From Scylla paramamosain (lineage: Eukaryota > Arthropoda > Malacostraca > Decapoda > Portunidae): 64,000 bases of DNA. Below are positions 25,956-39,650 of this stretch, in pieces (position 1 is the first letter of the stretch; each line of letters starts with the position of its first letter). Made by a program: the position numbers and the translations under genes. The notes below the pieces were generated by a model that did not search any database, was not told where the DNA came from, and saw only the letters and a program-made list of their open reading frames with translations. The stretch is from the NCBI RefSeq assembly GCF_035594125.1, contig NC_087156.1:11167306-11231305 (forward strand), given 5' to 3'.

Positions 25956-26920
25956 TTACGAAAAACGTCTCTTCTCGGTGTTTTTTTAGATCCTTATGTA
26001 GAAAACGGCAAAAAATGCATGGAAAACATCCCTTATGCAGAAGTAGAAAAATATTAACAAAAACAAGTATTTTGAGTATTTTAAGCTTGTTACGTAGAAA
26101 AACGCTAAAATGCATGGAAACTACCCCATATAGAGAAACGAAACGACATTCCGTGAGAGGTGTCTTTTGAGTGGTTTTATGTGTTAGGCACCAGAACGCT
26201 AAAAGTCATGGATTTCACCGTATATGGAATGCAAAACATTAAGAAAAAACGTGCCTTTTTAGTGTTTTGAACTTCATGCGTACCAAAATGCTAAAACACA
26301 TGGAAAATACCTCTTTTTATAGAAAAATATAATAACATTACCAAAAAGTACTTTGAATGTTTTTTGAGCTTCTTGTATACCAAAACGCTAAAATCCATGA
26401 ATATCAAGCACCGTTTATATATGGAGAAAGAGATCAGTATTTACCAAAAAACGTGTATTTCACATTGTTAGGTACCATAACGCCAAAATGCATGCCAAGT
26501 ACCCTATATCGGGAACGAAACGAGATTTCCAGAAACGTATCTATTCACTGCTTATGAGCTTGCTAGGCCCTAAAACGATGAAAAGCATGGAAAGCACCCT
26601 ATATGGGAAAATAAAACATTACAAAAAACGTCTCTTATCAGTGTTTCTGAGTTTCTCACGTATTAAAACGCTAAAACCCATGTATACACCCTTCATTTAG
26701 AAACATAATATCTTTACCAATAATAAGTATTTTGAAAGTTTTTTGAGATTGTTACACAGAAAAATATTAAAATACATGTAAAGTGCCTTATATGGGGAAA
26801 CGTAAAGACATTACGATAAACGTGTATTATGAGTGTTTTTGAGCTTCTTAGGTACCAAAACGCTAAATGCATAAATAGCACTTTATATGGAGAAACAAAA
26901 CATTACGATCCATCAAAATT

Positions 26921-26950
26921 GATCCATGGTTTGAGAACCACTGTTCTATA
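26921..26950 (-). mobile_element. Possible relic of a hAT-type terminal repeat
   Basis: A short non-satellite insert whose minus strand reads cagtggttctcaaacc, a sequence form common at hAT-type DNA-transposon ends. It is preceded by cctatagaa. Only one end is visible, so the call is weak. Confidence 0.3.
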
Positions 26951-28323
26951 GGAAGAAAAGAATATCATTAAAGCAACAAATATTTTGAGTATTTTTGAGA
27001 TTGTTACGTAAAAAAACGCCAAAATGCATGGGAAGTACCCTAAATGGTTAAACGAAAGAACTTTACGAGAAACGTGTCGCTCATAATAATGAGTGTTTTT
27101 GAGCTTCTTAGGTACCAAAGAACTAAAACGTATGAACAGCATTCTATATGGAGAAAAAGAACATCACTAAAAATGTGTATTTTAAGTGTATTTCATATTG
27201 TTATGTACCAAAACGCCAAAAAGCAAGCAATGCACTTTATATGAGGAAATGAAACGACATTTCTACGAACGTGTTTTTTGTTTTTTTCAAGTGTTTATGA
27301 GCGTGCTAGGCATTAAAACGCTGAAAACAACGGAAAAGACCCCATATGAAAATGCAGAAAAAAAAAAATTAAAATGAAAAACGTGTCTTTTGAGTGTTTT
27401 TGAGCTACTTACTGATAAAAACGGAAAAACGCATTGAAAATACACTTTGTGAAGCAAAGCAATAATATTACGAAATTAAGTATTTTAGGTGTTGTTTAGG
27501 CTTGTTACATAGGAAAAAAAACGCCAAAATAGATGCAAAGTATCTTACATCCGGAAACGAAAAGACATTTCGAGAAACGTGTACCATAATTTTTTTTTTT
27601 TTTCAGATTCGATACCAAAACTCTTATACGGCACTGTATATGTTACAAAAAAAAAAAAAAAAACTATAACCTTATCAAAAACATGTATATCATTTCACAT
27701 TTTAAGCACTAAAATGCCAATGTGCATACAACCTAAATGGTTTTTCAGTCTTTATGAGCGTGTTAAGCACAAAATCGCTAAAAAGCATGGAAAACACTCT
27801 ATATGAGGAAACAACACATCATTACCAAAAAACATGTGATTTTTATTTTTTTTTAGCTACGTATGTACCAAAACATTAGAATCTCATGCAAAACATCCTA
27901 ATTGGAGAAAAAAAAATAGCCGGACCAAAAGCAAGTATATTGAATGCTATCGAACTTGTTACGTAAAAAGAACGTTAAAATTCATATGGAAGAACAGAAT
28001 AACATTTTGAGAGATTTTGAGCTTCTTATGTTCCAAAACACCAAAATGAATGGAAAGTACCCTATATGAGGAAAGGAAAGTACATTACGAGGAATGGGTA
28101 TTATGAGTGTTTTTTGGCTTCTTAGGTACCAAAACACGAAATCGCATGCATAACACTATATTGAAAAAGAGAAGAACATTGCCAAAAACGTGTATTTTGA
28201 CAGTATTTCACATTGTTCAGTACCGAAAAGGAAGAGATTTCCAGAAATGTGTCTTTTGAGTAGTTTTGAGCGAGCTAGGCACCGAAATTATAAAAAGGCA
28301 TTAAAGGCACCCTACATGGAAAA

Positions 28324-28451
<128 letters not shown>

Positions 28452-31400
28452 CAGAAACATTTCTTTTCATTGTTTTTCAGCTGCTTACGTACCAAACCCC
28501 GATACGCATGCAAACATACGATTATGAGGAAGGAGTATAAGTTTACAAAAAACATGTATTTTGATTTTTTGTTTTAGATTGTTACGAAAAAAAATTACAA
28601 AATGTATGCAAAGTATTCTATATGAGGAGACAAAAAAAAAAAAAAAACATTACGAGAGACGTGTATCATGAGTTTTTTTTTTTTTTTCAGCTTCCTAGTT
28701 ACCAAAAAGCTAAAGCACATAAATGTATACCACTGTATATCGAGAAACAAAACATTATCAAAAACGTGTCTTGAGTTTTTTTTTTTTTTTCAAATTAATA
28801 GGTGGCAAAACGCCAAAATGCATGCAAAGCCCCTACATGTTGAAATGAAACATTACCCGAAACGTCTTTTGAGTGTTTTTGAGAGTCGTAGGCAGCAAAA
28901 CGATAAAAAGCAGGGAAATCACTCTATATAGGAATACAAATCAGAATTACGAAAAACGTATCTTTTGAGTCTTTATTATTATCTTATTACGTACCAAGAC
29001 GCTAAAACGCATGGAAAAAAATCCTTTAAGAAGAAACAGAATAAAATTACCAAAAACAAATATTTTGAGAATTTTTGAGCGTGTTACGTAGAAAAAAAAA
29101 TGCAAAATGTAGGCAATTTATCCTATTTATCTCGAAAAGACATTACGAGAAACGTGTATTATAAGTGTTTTTGAGCTTCTTATGTACCAAAAGGCTAAAA
29201 CGCATGAATAGCACTCGACATCTTTTTAAGAGCGTGCTAAGCATGAAAACGCTGAAAAGCATAGAAAGCATCCTATATTGGAATACTCAGTATACAGAAA
29301 TAGACAAACGTTACGAAAAACTTGTATTTTGACTTTTCATAATGATAGTTACTAAAACATCAAAATGCATGCAAATTACCCTATAAGGGGAAACGAAAGT
29401 ACATTACAAGAAACGTGTATTATAAGTGCTTTTGAGATTCTTAGGTATCAAAACTCTAAAATGCGTGACGAGCATTTTATATGGAGAAACAAAACAACAT
29501 GACCAAAAAGTTGTTTCGATTATTATTCACGTTGTTAGTTACCAGCACACAAAAATACATGCAAAGCACTTTATATGGTGACACAAACGACATTACTGGA
29601 AACGTGATATTTAAGTGTTTTCAGCGTTTTAAGCACCAAACAACAACATAACCAAATGTGTGTCTTTTGAGTGTTTTTGAGCTTCTTACGAACCAGAACG
29701 ATAAAATGTATCCAAACACGTTTTATGGAGAAACAAAATAACATCCAAAAATGTGTATTTTGAGTATTTTTGAGCTTGTTTGGTGCAGAAACAGGAAAAT
29801 GCATGTAAAGTTATTTATATAATGAAATAAAATTATATTACTAGAAAAGTGTATGAGGGTTTTTTTTTTTTTTTGAGATTCTTATGTACCAAAACGTTAA
29901 AACACGTGAATCGTGCTCTGTATGGAGAAAGAAAACTACATTATCAAAAACGTGAGTTCCGTTTTCCAAATTGTTAGGTATCAAAACGCAAAAATGCATG
30001 TAAAGCACTTTATATATAAAAATGAAACGAATATACCAGAAACCTTCATTTTTTTGTGTTTTTCAGCGTTTTAAGAACCAAACTGCTAAAAACCACATTA
30101 TTGCATATTATTGTAATACATTATTGCAATAATCATTACGAGAAACGTGTTTTATGAAATTTTTATTTATTGCAATACAAATCATTACGAGAAAACGTGG
30201 TTTTTTTCAGGTTCTAACGAACCAAAACGCTAAAACACATATAAAACACCCTTTGTGGAGAAACAGAATAACATTACCAACAACGTGTATTTTCGGTGTT
30301 TTTGAACTTGCTATATACGAAAACGGCAAAATGCATGCAAAGTTCCCTATATAGGAAAGGAAACAATATTACAAGAAAAGTCTTTTAGGTACCAAAACGC
30401 TGAAACTAGTAATTAGCACTTTATATGAAGAAAAGAACAACATTACAAAAAACGTATATTTTGAGTGTGTTTTTACATTGCTAAGTACCAAAACACCAAA
30501 ATGCATGCGAAGCACCCTATATGGGAAAGCAAAAGAACATTACGAGAAACATGTTGTATGAGTTATTGGCCTTCTTAGGTAGAAAAACTCTAAAACGCGT
30601 GAATAGCACTCTATATGGAGACAGAACAGTATTACCAAAAACGATTATTTAGAGAATTTATGACATTGTTAGGTACCAAAACGCCAAAATGCATGCAAAG
30701 CACTCTGTATTGGAAACGAAATGTCATACCAGAAACGTGCATTTTAAGTGTTTCGAGTGTGTCAGTTTCCAAAACAGTGAAAATCATGTAAAAAAAAAAG
30801 TGATATTACCGAAAAAACATATATTATGATCGTTTTTGAGCTTCTGTAGTATTAAAACGCAAAACCGCGTGAATAACACACTATATGCAGAAACAGAAGA
30901 ATATCAAGAAAACACTGTATTTTGATTGTTTTTTTCACATTGATACTAAAACGCCAAAACCTTACAAAGAACTTTTTATGAGGAAAAGAAATGACATTAT
31001 AAGAAAGGTGTCTTTTGAAAGTTTTTTTTTTCAGGGTGTTAGGCACCATAATGCTAGAAAGCATAGAAAGCACCCTATATGGGAATACAAAACAGCATTA
31101 AAAAAACGTGTATTTTGAGTGTTTTTAAGCCTCTTCCATACGAAAACGGTGAAACGCATAGAAAATAACCTTTACGTACAAACAGAATAACTACCATATA
31201 GTGAATTTTGATTGTTTTGAGCTCCTTACGTATAAAAAACACTAAAATGTATGTAAGGTACTCTAAATTAGGAAACGCCTAATTACCAGAGATGTCTATA
31301 ACTAGTTTCTGAGCTTCTTAGGTACCAGAACACGTGAAAACACTCTATATAGAGAAACAGAACAACATTACCAAAAGCGTGTGTTTTAGAGTATTTTTCA

Positions 31401-34400
31401 CCTTCTTAAGTACCAAACACCAAAAAAGCATGCAAAGCATTTGATTTTAAAAGCAGAACTACGTTACCAACAACGTGTATTTTTTTTTTAGCTCGTTAGA
31501 CACCAAAACGCCAAAATGCATGCAAAGCATGGGAAATGAAAGGACATTATGAGACACGTGTATAATAAGTGTTTTTTGAGTTTCTTAGCTATCGAAACGC
31601 AAAAATGATTGAATAACACTCTATATGGAGAAACATAAGAACATTACGAAAAACGTGTAATTTTAGTGTTTCCCACATTGCTAGGTAAAAAAAGAAAAAG
31701 TAAAAATGCAAGAAAAGCATTCTATATGCGTAAACGCAACATTACCAGAAAAGTATATTTTAAATGCTTCTGAGCGTGTTAGGAAACAAAATGCTAAAAA
31801 TCATATGAAATAAAACAATACTTTCAGAAACGTGCATTTTTTAAATTTTTTTTTTTTTTTTACTATTTTTGAGGTTCTTAGGTACCAAAACGGAAAACGC
31901 GTGAAAAGCACTCTATATGGAAAAGCAACATTACGAAAAGCCCGTATCTTGGGTGTTTTTGAGCCTCTTACGTATATAACGAATAAAACGCAGGCAAAAC
32001 ACCCATTATAGAAAAACAGAATTACATTACCAAAAATATGCATTTTGAGTAATTTTGAGCTTGTTATATACAAAAACGGAAAAAAATGCATGCAAAACCC
32101 TGATATGGTGAAACAAAACATAATTACCAAAAACGTGTATTTTGAGTGTTATAGACCTTAGGTAACAAAAACATAAAACGCGTGAATAGCGCTCTATATG
32201 TAGAAATTGAACAACATTATCAAAAACGTATGTTTCGAATGTTTTTCACATTGTTAGGTACCAAAATGCTAAAATGCATACAAAGATGCGGAAAGTAAAC
32301 GACATTGCCAGAAACGTGCCTTTTCGCTGTTTTTCATCGTTTTAGGCACCAAAAGGTTAAAAAGCATGGAAATCACCTTATATGGGAATACACAACATCA
32401 TTACCAAAAACGTGTCTTTTTTTAGTTTCTTTAAGCTTCATCATCAACACGTTAAAAACCATGCAAAACACTTTTTTTTTTATGAGCAAGCAGAATAACA
32501 TAACGAAAAAAAAAAAAAACACATTACCAAAAACGTATATTTTAAGTGTTTATCACAGTTAGGTAACAAAACGGAAAATGCATGCAAATCACTCTATATG
32601 GGGAAACGGTACGACCTTACCAGAAACGTGTCTTTTTACATTTTGTTTGATCGTTTTAGGCACCAAAACGCTAAAAGGCATAGAAAACACCCTATACTGG
32701 GAAACAAAACATTATTACCAAAAAGATGTCCTCTGTGTGTTTTTGAGCATCTCATGTACCAAATCGATAAAACGCATAATAAAAAATCATTATACAGAAA
32801 CAGGATAATATTACAATAAGTGTATTATGGGTGTTCTTGAGCTTTTTAGGTAAAGAAACTACAAAATGCATACGAAGTACCCTATATAATGAAACAAAAC
32901 GATATTACCAGAAATACGTATTAATAAAACGCTAAAACTCGTGAATAGCATACTGTATATAGAAACAAAACAACACCAAAAACGTGTGTTTTTAGTGTTA
33001 TTCACATTGTTAGGTACGAAAACGCCAAAATCCATGCAAAGTCCTCTGTATGGAATAACGAAAAGACATTTTAAGAAGCGTTTATTATAAGTGTATTTTT
33101 GAGCTTTTTAGGTACCAAAACACAAAAACGCTTTCATATCACTCTATGTGGAGAAACGAAACATTACCATAAAATGCTAAAAGACATGAATAGCTCTCTA
33201 TATAGAGAAACAGAACAACATTACCAAGAACGTGTATTTTGAGTGTATTTCAAATTGTTATGTACTAAAACGCCAAAATGCATGTAAAGCACCCTATATA
33301 GAGAAAGAAAAGAAAATTCCAGAAACGTGTGTTTTGAGTTATTATGAGCGTGCTAGGCATCTAAACGATAAAAAGAAAAGCATAAGAAACACCCTATATT
33401 GGAAAAGAAAACAATATAACCAAAACGTCTCTTTTCAGTGTTTCTAATCTACTTACGTACTAAAACGCTGAAAAGCATGCAAAAATCCTTTATGGAGAAA
33501 TATTATAATTTTACAAGAAAGGTGTATTTTGAATGTTTTGAGTTTGTTACGTAGAAAAATGGCAAAAGGCATGTAAAGCACTCTATATAGGGAAACGAAA
33601 AGGTTACAAAAAAACGTTTATTAGGAGAGTTTTTAAACTTCTTAGGTACCAAAATACTAAAGCGCACTCTATATCGAGAAACAGAACAACATTACAAAAA
33701 CGTGTATTTTGAGTTTTTTCCCTTTGTTACGAACCAAAAACGCCAAAATGAAAGCAAAACCCACCATATGAGTAAACAAAACAGCTATACAAAAAAAAAG
33801 GTCTTTTGAGTGTTTTTGAGCTACTAACGTACCAAAACGTTGCTTGCAAAAAAAAAAAAAAATATGGAAAAACAAAGTAACATTACCAAGAAGCAAGTAT
33901 TCTGAGTGTTCTTGAGTTTACAAAAACGCTAAAATGCATACAAAGTACCGTATATGATGAATGAAAAGACATTAAGAGAAACGTGTATAATAGGTGTTTT
34001 TGAGTTATTTAGGCACTAAAACAATAGCATATATAGCAATACAGAGAAACACAATATCATGAACAAATATGTTTATTTTGAGTGTATTTCGTAGTTATGT
34101 ATCAAAACGTCAAAATGCATGTAAAGCACCCTATATTGGGAAAGAAAATGAGATTTCCAGAAACGTGTCTTCAGAGTGTTTATGAGCGTTCTAGGCAACA
34201 AAACGATATAAGCATAGAAAGCACCGTATATAGTTGAAGAAAAAAAAATCACCAAAAAAAATATCTTTTCAGTGTTTTTAGTTAGTTTTGTACTAAAACG
34301 CTGAAAAGCATGTAAAAAACTCTTTATGGAGAAACAGTATAACTTTACCAAAAACATGTATTTTTAGTGTTTCTGAGCTTGTTACGTAGGAAAATGCATG

Positions 34401-35982
34401 GAAAGCCACTTATATTGAGAAACGAAACGATATTCCAAGAAACGTATCTTTTGCGTGTGTTTTTTTTTTTTTTATGCATGTTAGGCACCAAAACTAAAAA
34501 AAAAAAAAAAACTGGAAATCACTCTGTATGAAAAAGAAAACATTACCAAAAACTAGTCTTTTGAGTGTTCTTCTTAACTACCAAGACGCCAAAACGCTTT
34601 TAAAAACACTTTATGGAGAAACAGAATAAACAAAAATCAAAACATGTATTTTGAGTGTTTTTGAGCTTGTTACGCAAGGGACCCTTTATGACAAAACGAA
34701 AGGACATTGCGAGAGATGTTTATTATGAGTGTTTTTTGAGCTTATGTAACATGCTAAAACGCAAACATAGCGCTCTATATCGAGAAACAGAGGAACATCA
34801 CCAAAAATATGTATTTTGAGTCTTTTTCTAATTCTTAGGTACCAAAACACAAAAATGCATGGAAAGCCCACCATATGGGAAAACAAAACAACTTTACAAA
34901 AAACGTGTCTTTTCAGTGTTTTCAACTACTTACGTACCAAAACGCTAAAATGCATGCAAAAACACTCTTTATGGAGAAACATAATAATTTTACCTAAAAC
35001 AACTATTTTGAGTGTTTTTGAGCTTGTTACGTACAAAAACGGAAAAAAAAAATGCATAGAAAGTACCTTATTTTGGGAAACGAAAAGACATTACGAGAAA
35101 AATATATTACTCTAATTTGGGGAAAGGAAACGGGACTTACAGAAACGTGTCATTTAAGTGTTTATGAGCGTTTTAGGCACCAAATCGATAAAGGCAAGGA
35201 AAGCAGCAAAAACGCCTTGCAGTGTTTTTGAGCTAGTTATGTACCAAAATCCTGAAAAGCATGTAAAAAACCCTTTATGGAGGAACAGTACACCTTTACC
35301 AAAAACGAGTATTTTGACTGTTTTTGAGCTTCTTACGTAGAAAAATCCCCAAATGCATCAAAAGACATTACGAAAAAACATGTATTATGAGAGTGTTTGA
35401 GGTTCTGAAACGCATAAATATCACTGTATATGGACAAACAATGAATAAAGAAAAACTTGTATTTTGAGTGTTTTCAACTTATTAGGTACCAAAACACCAA
35501 GATGCGTCCAAAGACTCTGATACTGGAAACGAAACGACATTACACAGAAAGGTCTCTTTCCAGTGTTTTTTTGAGCGTTTTAGGCACTAAAACGCTAAAA
35601 TTATGGAAGTCACTTTATATGGGAATAAAAAGCAACACAACGAAAAACGTATCTTTTAAGTGTCTTTGAACTTCTTACATACCAAAACACGAAAACTCTA
35701 TTGAGAAGTAGAATAACCTTACCCAAAGCATTTAAAGTGTTTTTTCAGCTAGTTACATAGAAAATTGTCCCAAATGCATACAAAAAAAAAAACTCTTTAT
35801 GAAGAAAAAAATTATATTACGATTAACGTGCATTATGAATGTTCCTCAGCATCTTAGGTACCAAAACACGAAAACGCGTTGATACCACTCTAATTTTAGA
35901 AATGGAACTTCATTACCAAAAACGAGTAATTTAAGTGTTTTTCGCATTGTTAGATACCAAAACGCCAAAATGCATAGAGAAA

Positions 35983-36091
<109 letters not shown>

Positions 36092-36563
36092 TGCATGTTA
36101 GTCACCAAAATCCTAAAAAGCATGGAAAAGCACCCTATATGTGAATAAAAAACATTACCAGAAATGTGTCTTGAATTTTTTTCAGCTTCTTATGCACCAA
36201 AATGCTAAAACGAGAGCAAAAACACCCTTCATGTAGACACGGAATAACTATACGAAAAATAAATATTTTTAGAGTTTTGGGCTTGTTACATACGAAAACT
36301 TCAAAATGCATGCAAATTATCCAAATAAGGAAACAAAAAGACGTTATGAGAAACGTGTATCATGAGTGTTTTTGAGATTCTTCGGTACCCAAACGTTAAA
36401 ACACATGAACATTACATCATGAACGTTAAAACAGAAGAACATTACAAAAAATGTGTATTTTGAATGTATTTCACATTGTTAGGTTGGTCGGGAGGGAAGA
36501 AGGGATAGTGAGGAGAAGGCAAGGGGCAAATTAGTTAAATCTAGAAAGGAAGCTAGCTTAGGT

Positions 36564-37607
36564 ATGGTGAGAAATAGCTTAAGTGTTTACTACACAAATT
36601 GTAGAAGTATTCTGAATAAAATAGACTTGCTTAGAGGAATAGCGAGTGTAGAGAAATTTGATATCATTGCTTTAACTGAAACTTGGTTAGATATGTCAGG
36701 AAAAGTATTTAATCCAGAGGTTAAGATAGATGGGTATACAATGTTCTATAAAGATAGAGAAAACAGGAGAGGAGGAGGTGTCGCGTTATACGTTAGGGAC
36801 ACATTACAGTGCTGTATGAACAATAGAATTAAAACAGATAACAAAGCAGAGTCGATATGGGTAGATATTAAGGAAGGATCGCAGTCAGTAGTACTAGGGG
36901 TAGTTTACAGACCACCGACCAGTACAGAGGAAATTAACACCTCACTGTGGCAGGAATTAAATAGAGCAGGCAGGTACAGTCAGGTATGTGTGGTAGGAGA
37001 TTTTAATTTTAGGAATATCGACTGGAGTCTGATTGTGGGTAACAAGGAAGCAGAGGAATTTCTTAAGGTAATTCAGGATAATTTTTTAAAACAGGTAGTC
37101 GTAGAACCCACAAGGGGGAATAATATTCTAGATTTAATTCTTACTAACAGGGAGGAAGCAGTCACGCAGGTAGAGGTTGGAGGACAGCTAGGTAACAGTG
37201 ACCATAGGGAAATTAGGTACAATCTAGAATGGGAAGAAACTGTTAGAAATAAAAACACTAGTAAAATACCTGACTTTAGGAGAGCAGATTTTGAAGAATT
37301 GAAAAAGTACCTCCAAGGAGTGGACTGGCAAAGGATGCAGGGTGAGGTCAGGTCAGGGACGGAGTTCAGAGAGATAAGGCAGGATGAGGGAGGTGAGGTG
37401 AGGCTCCAGAAGGGAGGAGGAAAGAGGAAGGGGGGAGATAGGTGTGAGTATGTTGGAATGTCAGGTCATGCTGAAATGAGAGAGGTAAGGTCGAGGCGAG
37501 TTGATGAGGGAGGGGAGAGGATGGTAGGGAACGAGATGAGGAGATTAGGTGAAGTAAATGTAGATGAATTGTATAAATATTTCGTAAAGTTCATACAGGT
37601 CAGTTAG
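36564..37607 (+). pseudogene. CR1-like LINE endonuclease (ORF2, N-terminal part)
   Basis: Exonuclease-endonuclease-phosphatase domain that nicks the target. Motifs in order: YYTNCRSILNK (about 36590), IIALTETWLD with metal-binding Glu (about 36665-36695), GGGVALYVRD (about 36774-36803), LGVVYRPPTS, VVGDFNFRNIDW with catalytic Asp/Asn (about 36990-37025), ILDLILTNRE and GNSDH (about 37195). From about 37335 the protein becomes an unusual Gly/Arg/Glu-rich stretch from G-rich DNA. The frame stops at 37605-37607, while the RT sense continues in another frame, so a frameshift separates the halves. Confidence 0.87.
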
Positions 37608-39562
37608 CAAATATCCCGTATAAAACAATAAGATCACAAAAAAATAACCCTAAATGGATGACTGCTAGGTTAAAGCATTATATAGGGCGTAAGAGAAGTA
37701 TATATAAGAGATTAAAGGCAGGTGAGGAAGTTTTAAGGACACAGTATAATTAATTAGTTAGAACAGTCAGGAAGTTAACGAGGAAAGCTAAGGACAATTA
37801 TGAATTAAAGGTAGCCAGCCAGGCGAAGACGGACCCCAAGGGATTTTATCAGGTATACAGGACGAAAAATAAGGATACTGTAGGTCCATTAAAGGCAGCA
37901 GATGGGGAGCTGGTTAGTTCTGGGGAGGAGATTAGTAAACTTCTGAATGATTATTTTTTAACTGTCTTCACTCAGGAAAACATGCAGGATATGCCAGATA
38001 GTGAACAGGTGTTTAGAGCAGATGAGTATGAGAAGCTGACGGATATTTCCATAACTAGGGAGATAGTGGAGCAGGAGATAGATAGGCTAAAAAAGTTCAA
38101 GTCACCAGGACCTGATGAAATATATCCCAGAGTACTGAAGGAATGTAAAAAGATTATTAGTGAGCCGTTAGTTTCTGTCTTTAGGAAATCACTGGAGTCG
38201 GGTGAGGTACCAGTAATGTGGAGGCAGGCTAATATAGTACCCATCTTTAAGAAAGGGGATAAAACTTTAGCGTCTAATTATAGACCTGTCAGCTTAACTT
38301 CAGTTGTAGGTAAAATGTTAGAGTCAATAATAGCCAGGAACATTAGGGAACATTTAGACAAACATAACTTGATAAATCAGTCACAGCATGGCTTCACGAA
38401 GGGGAAGTCTTGCCTGACAAACTTGTTAAGTTTTTACAGTAAGGTGTACGAGGCAGTAGATAATGGTGATAGTTATGATATCTTATATCTGGACTTTAGT
38501 AAAGCATTCGACAAGGTGCCCCATCAAAGGCTCCTGAGAAAGGTTAGGGCGCACGGGATAGATGGGAAGGTGTTAGGTTGGATAGGGTCATGGCTTGGTA
38601 ACAGGCGACAGAGAGTGCTAATAAACGGCTCGAAATCCGAGTGGGGTCATGTCATTAGTGGGGTGCCACAGGGATCAGTATTAGGGCCATTATTATTTCT
38701 AATATATATCAATGACTTGGATAGTGGAATTAGTAGCGATGTTAGTAAATTTGCGGATGACACAAAGATAGGTAGATTAATTAGGTCAGAAGCGGATGCC
38801 ATCGCCTTGCAGACAGACTTAGATAGAATGAATGAATGGACGGATAGATGGCAAATGCAATTTAATATCAATAAATGCAAAGTGCTTAGCGTAGGTAGAG
38901 GAAACCCACACAATAGGTACACATTAAACACCCAAACTCTGGTAGGTACAGGGTACGAGAAAGATTTAGGAGTTATAGTTAGTTCTGAACTCGGTCTAGG
39001 GAAACAATGCATAGAAGCCAGAAACAAGGCAAATAGGGTACTAGGATTCATTTTTAGGAGTGTTAAAAGTAGAAGGCCGGAAGTAATATTAAAATTATAC
39101 TTGGCGCTGGTCAGACCTCATCTAGACTACGCTGTGCAGTTCTGGTCCCCACATTACAGGAAAGATATAGGTCTATTAGAATCAGTACAGAGGAGAATGA
39201 CTAAAAGGATACAGGGGATGAGGAGTATTCCTTACGAAGCGAGGTTGAAGCGGTTAAATTTACATTCTCTAGAGAGACGTAGGTTAAGAGGGGACCTGAT
39301 AGAAGTCTTTAAGTGGTATAAGGGTTATAACAAGGGAGATGTAAGCAAAATTCTTAGGATCAGCAACCAGGGTAGAACAAAAAATAACGGGTTCAAGCTT
39401 GAAAAATTTAGGTTTAGGAAGGAGATAGGAAAAAATTGGTTCTCAAATAGAGTGGTAGATGAGTGGAACGGACTCAGTAATCATGTAGTTAGTGCTAGGA
39501 CACTAGAGAGTTTTAAGAGAAGATTAGACAAGTTTATGGATGGGGATAACAGATGGAAATAG
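37598..39562 (+). pseudogene. CR1-like LINE reverse transcriptase (ORF2, C-terminal part)
   Basis: Reverse transcriptase in frame from about 37598, broken by one TAA at 37751-37753 and then open to the natural stop at 39560-39562. Motifs: FKSPGPDEI (about 38096), SNYRPVSLTS (about 38273), LDFSKAFDKVPH with the first catalytic Asp (about 38490-38525), GVPQGSVLGPLLFLIYIND (about 38660-38715), FADDTKIG (about 38749-38770), then the LVRPHLDYAVQFWSPHY and ERRRLRGDLIEVF segments typical of CR1/L2-type RT C-termini. Catalytic residues are intact, unlike the copy at 15531-16370. The ATG at 37982 is internal. Confidence 0.9.
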
Positions 39563-39623
39563 GTAGGAGTGTTTCATACAGGGACTGCCACGTGTAAGCC
39601 TGGTCGCTTCTTGCAGCTTCCCT

Positions 39624-39650
39624 TATTTCTTATGTTCTTATGTTCTTATA
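39624..39650 (+). repeat. 3' tail octamers of the CR1-like LINE
   Basis: Tandem ttcttatg-type octamers (ttatttcttatgttcttatg...) end the element and directly precede the satellite. The copy at 15531-16555 ends the same way. Confidence 0.85.

Larger units (their letters stand above)
36485..39650 (+). mobile_element. CR1-like LINE, longer copy (endonuclease plus RT)
   Basis: About 3.17 kb inserted in a B-type monomer: the left flank ends cacattgttaggt and the right resumes gcgccaaaatgc, so about 8 bp of the monomer are missing or hidden. It encodes an endonuclease and a reverse transcriptase and ends in tandem ttcttatg octamers, a 3' terminus known from CR1-clade elements. Only about 80 bp precede the endonuclease ATG, so ORF1 is absent and the copy is 5'-truncated. 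The body is about as long as a CR1 ORF2 plus 3' UTR. Confidence 0.9.

Noticed and set aside
30080..30200. Short inverted repeat attgcaataat with a nearby partial duplication as a MITE
   Set aside because: The arms are too short and simple, and the surroundings are ordinary diverged satellite monomers.
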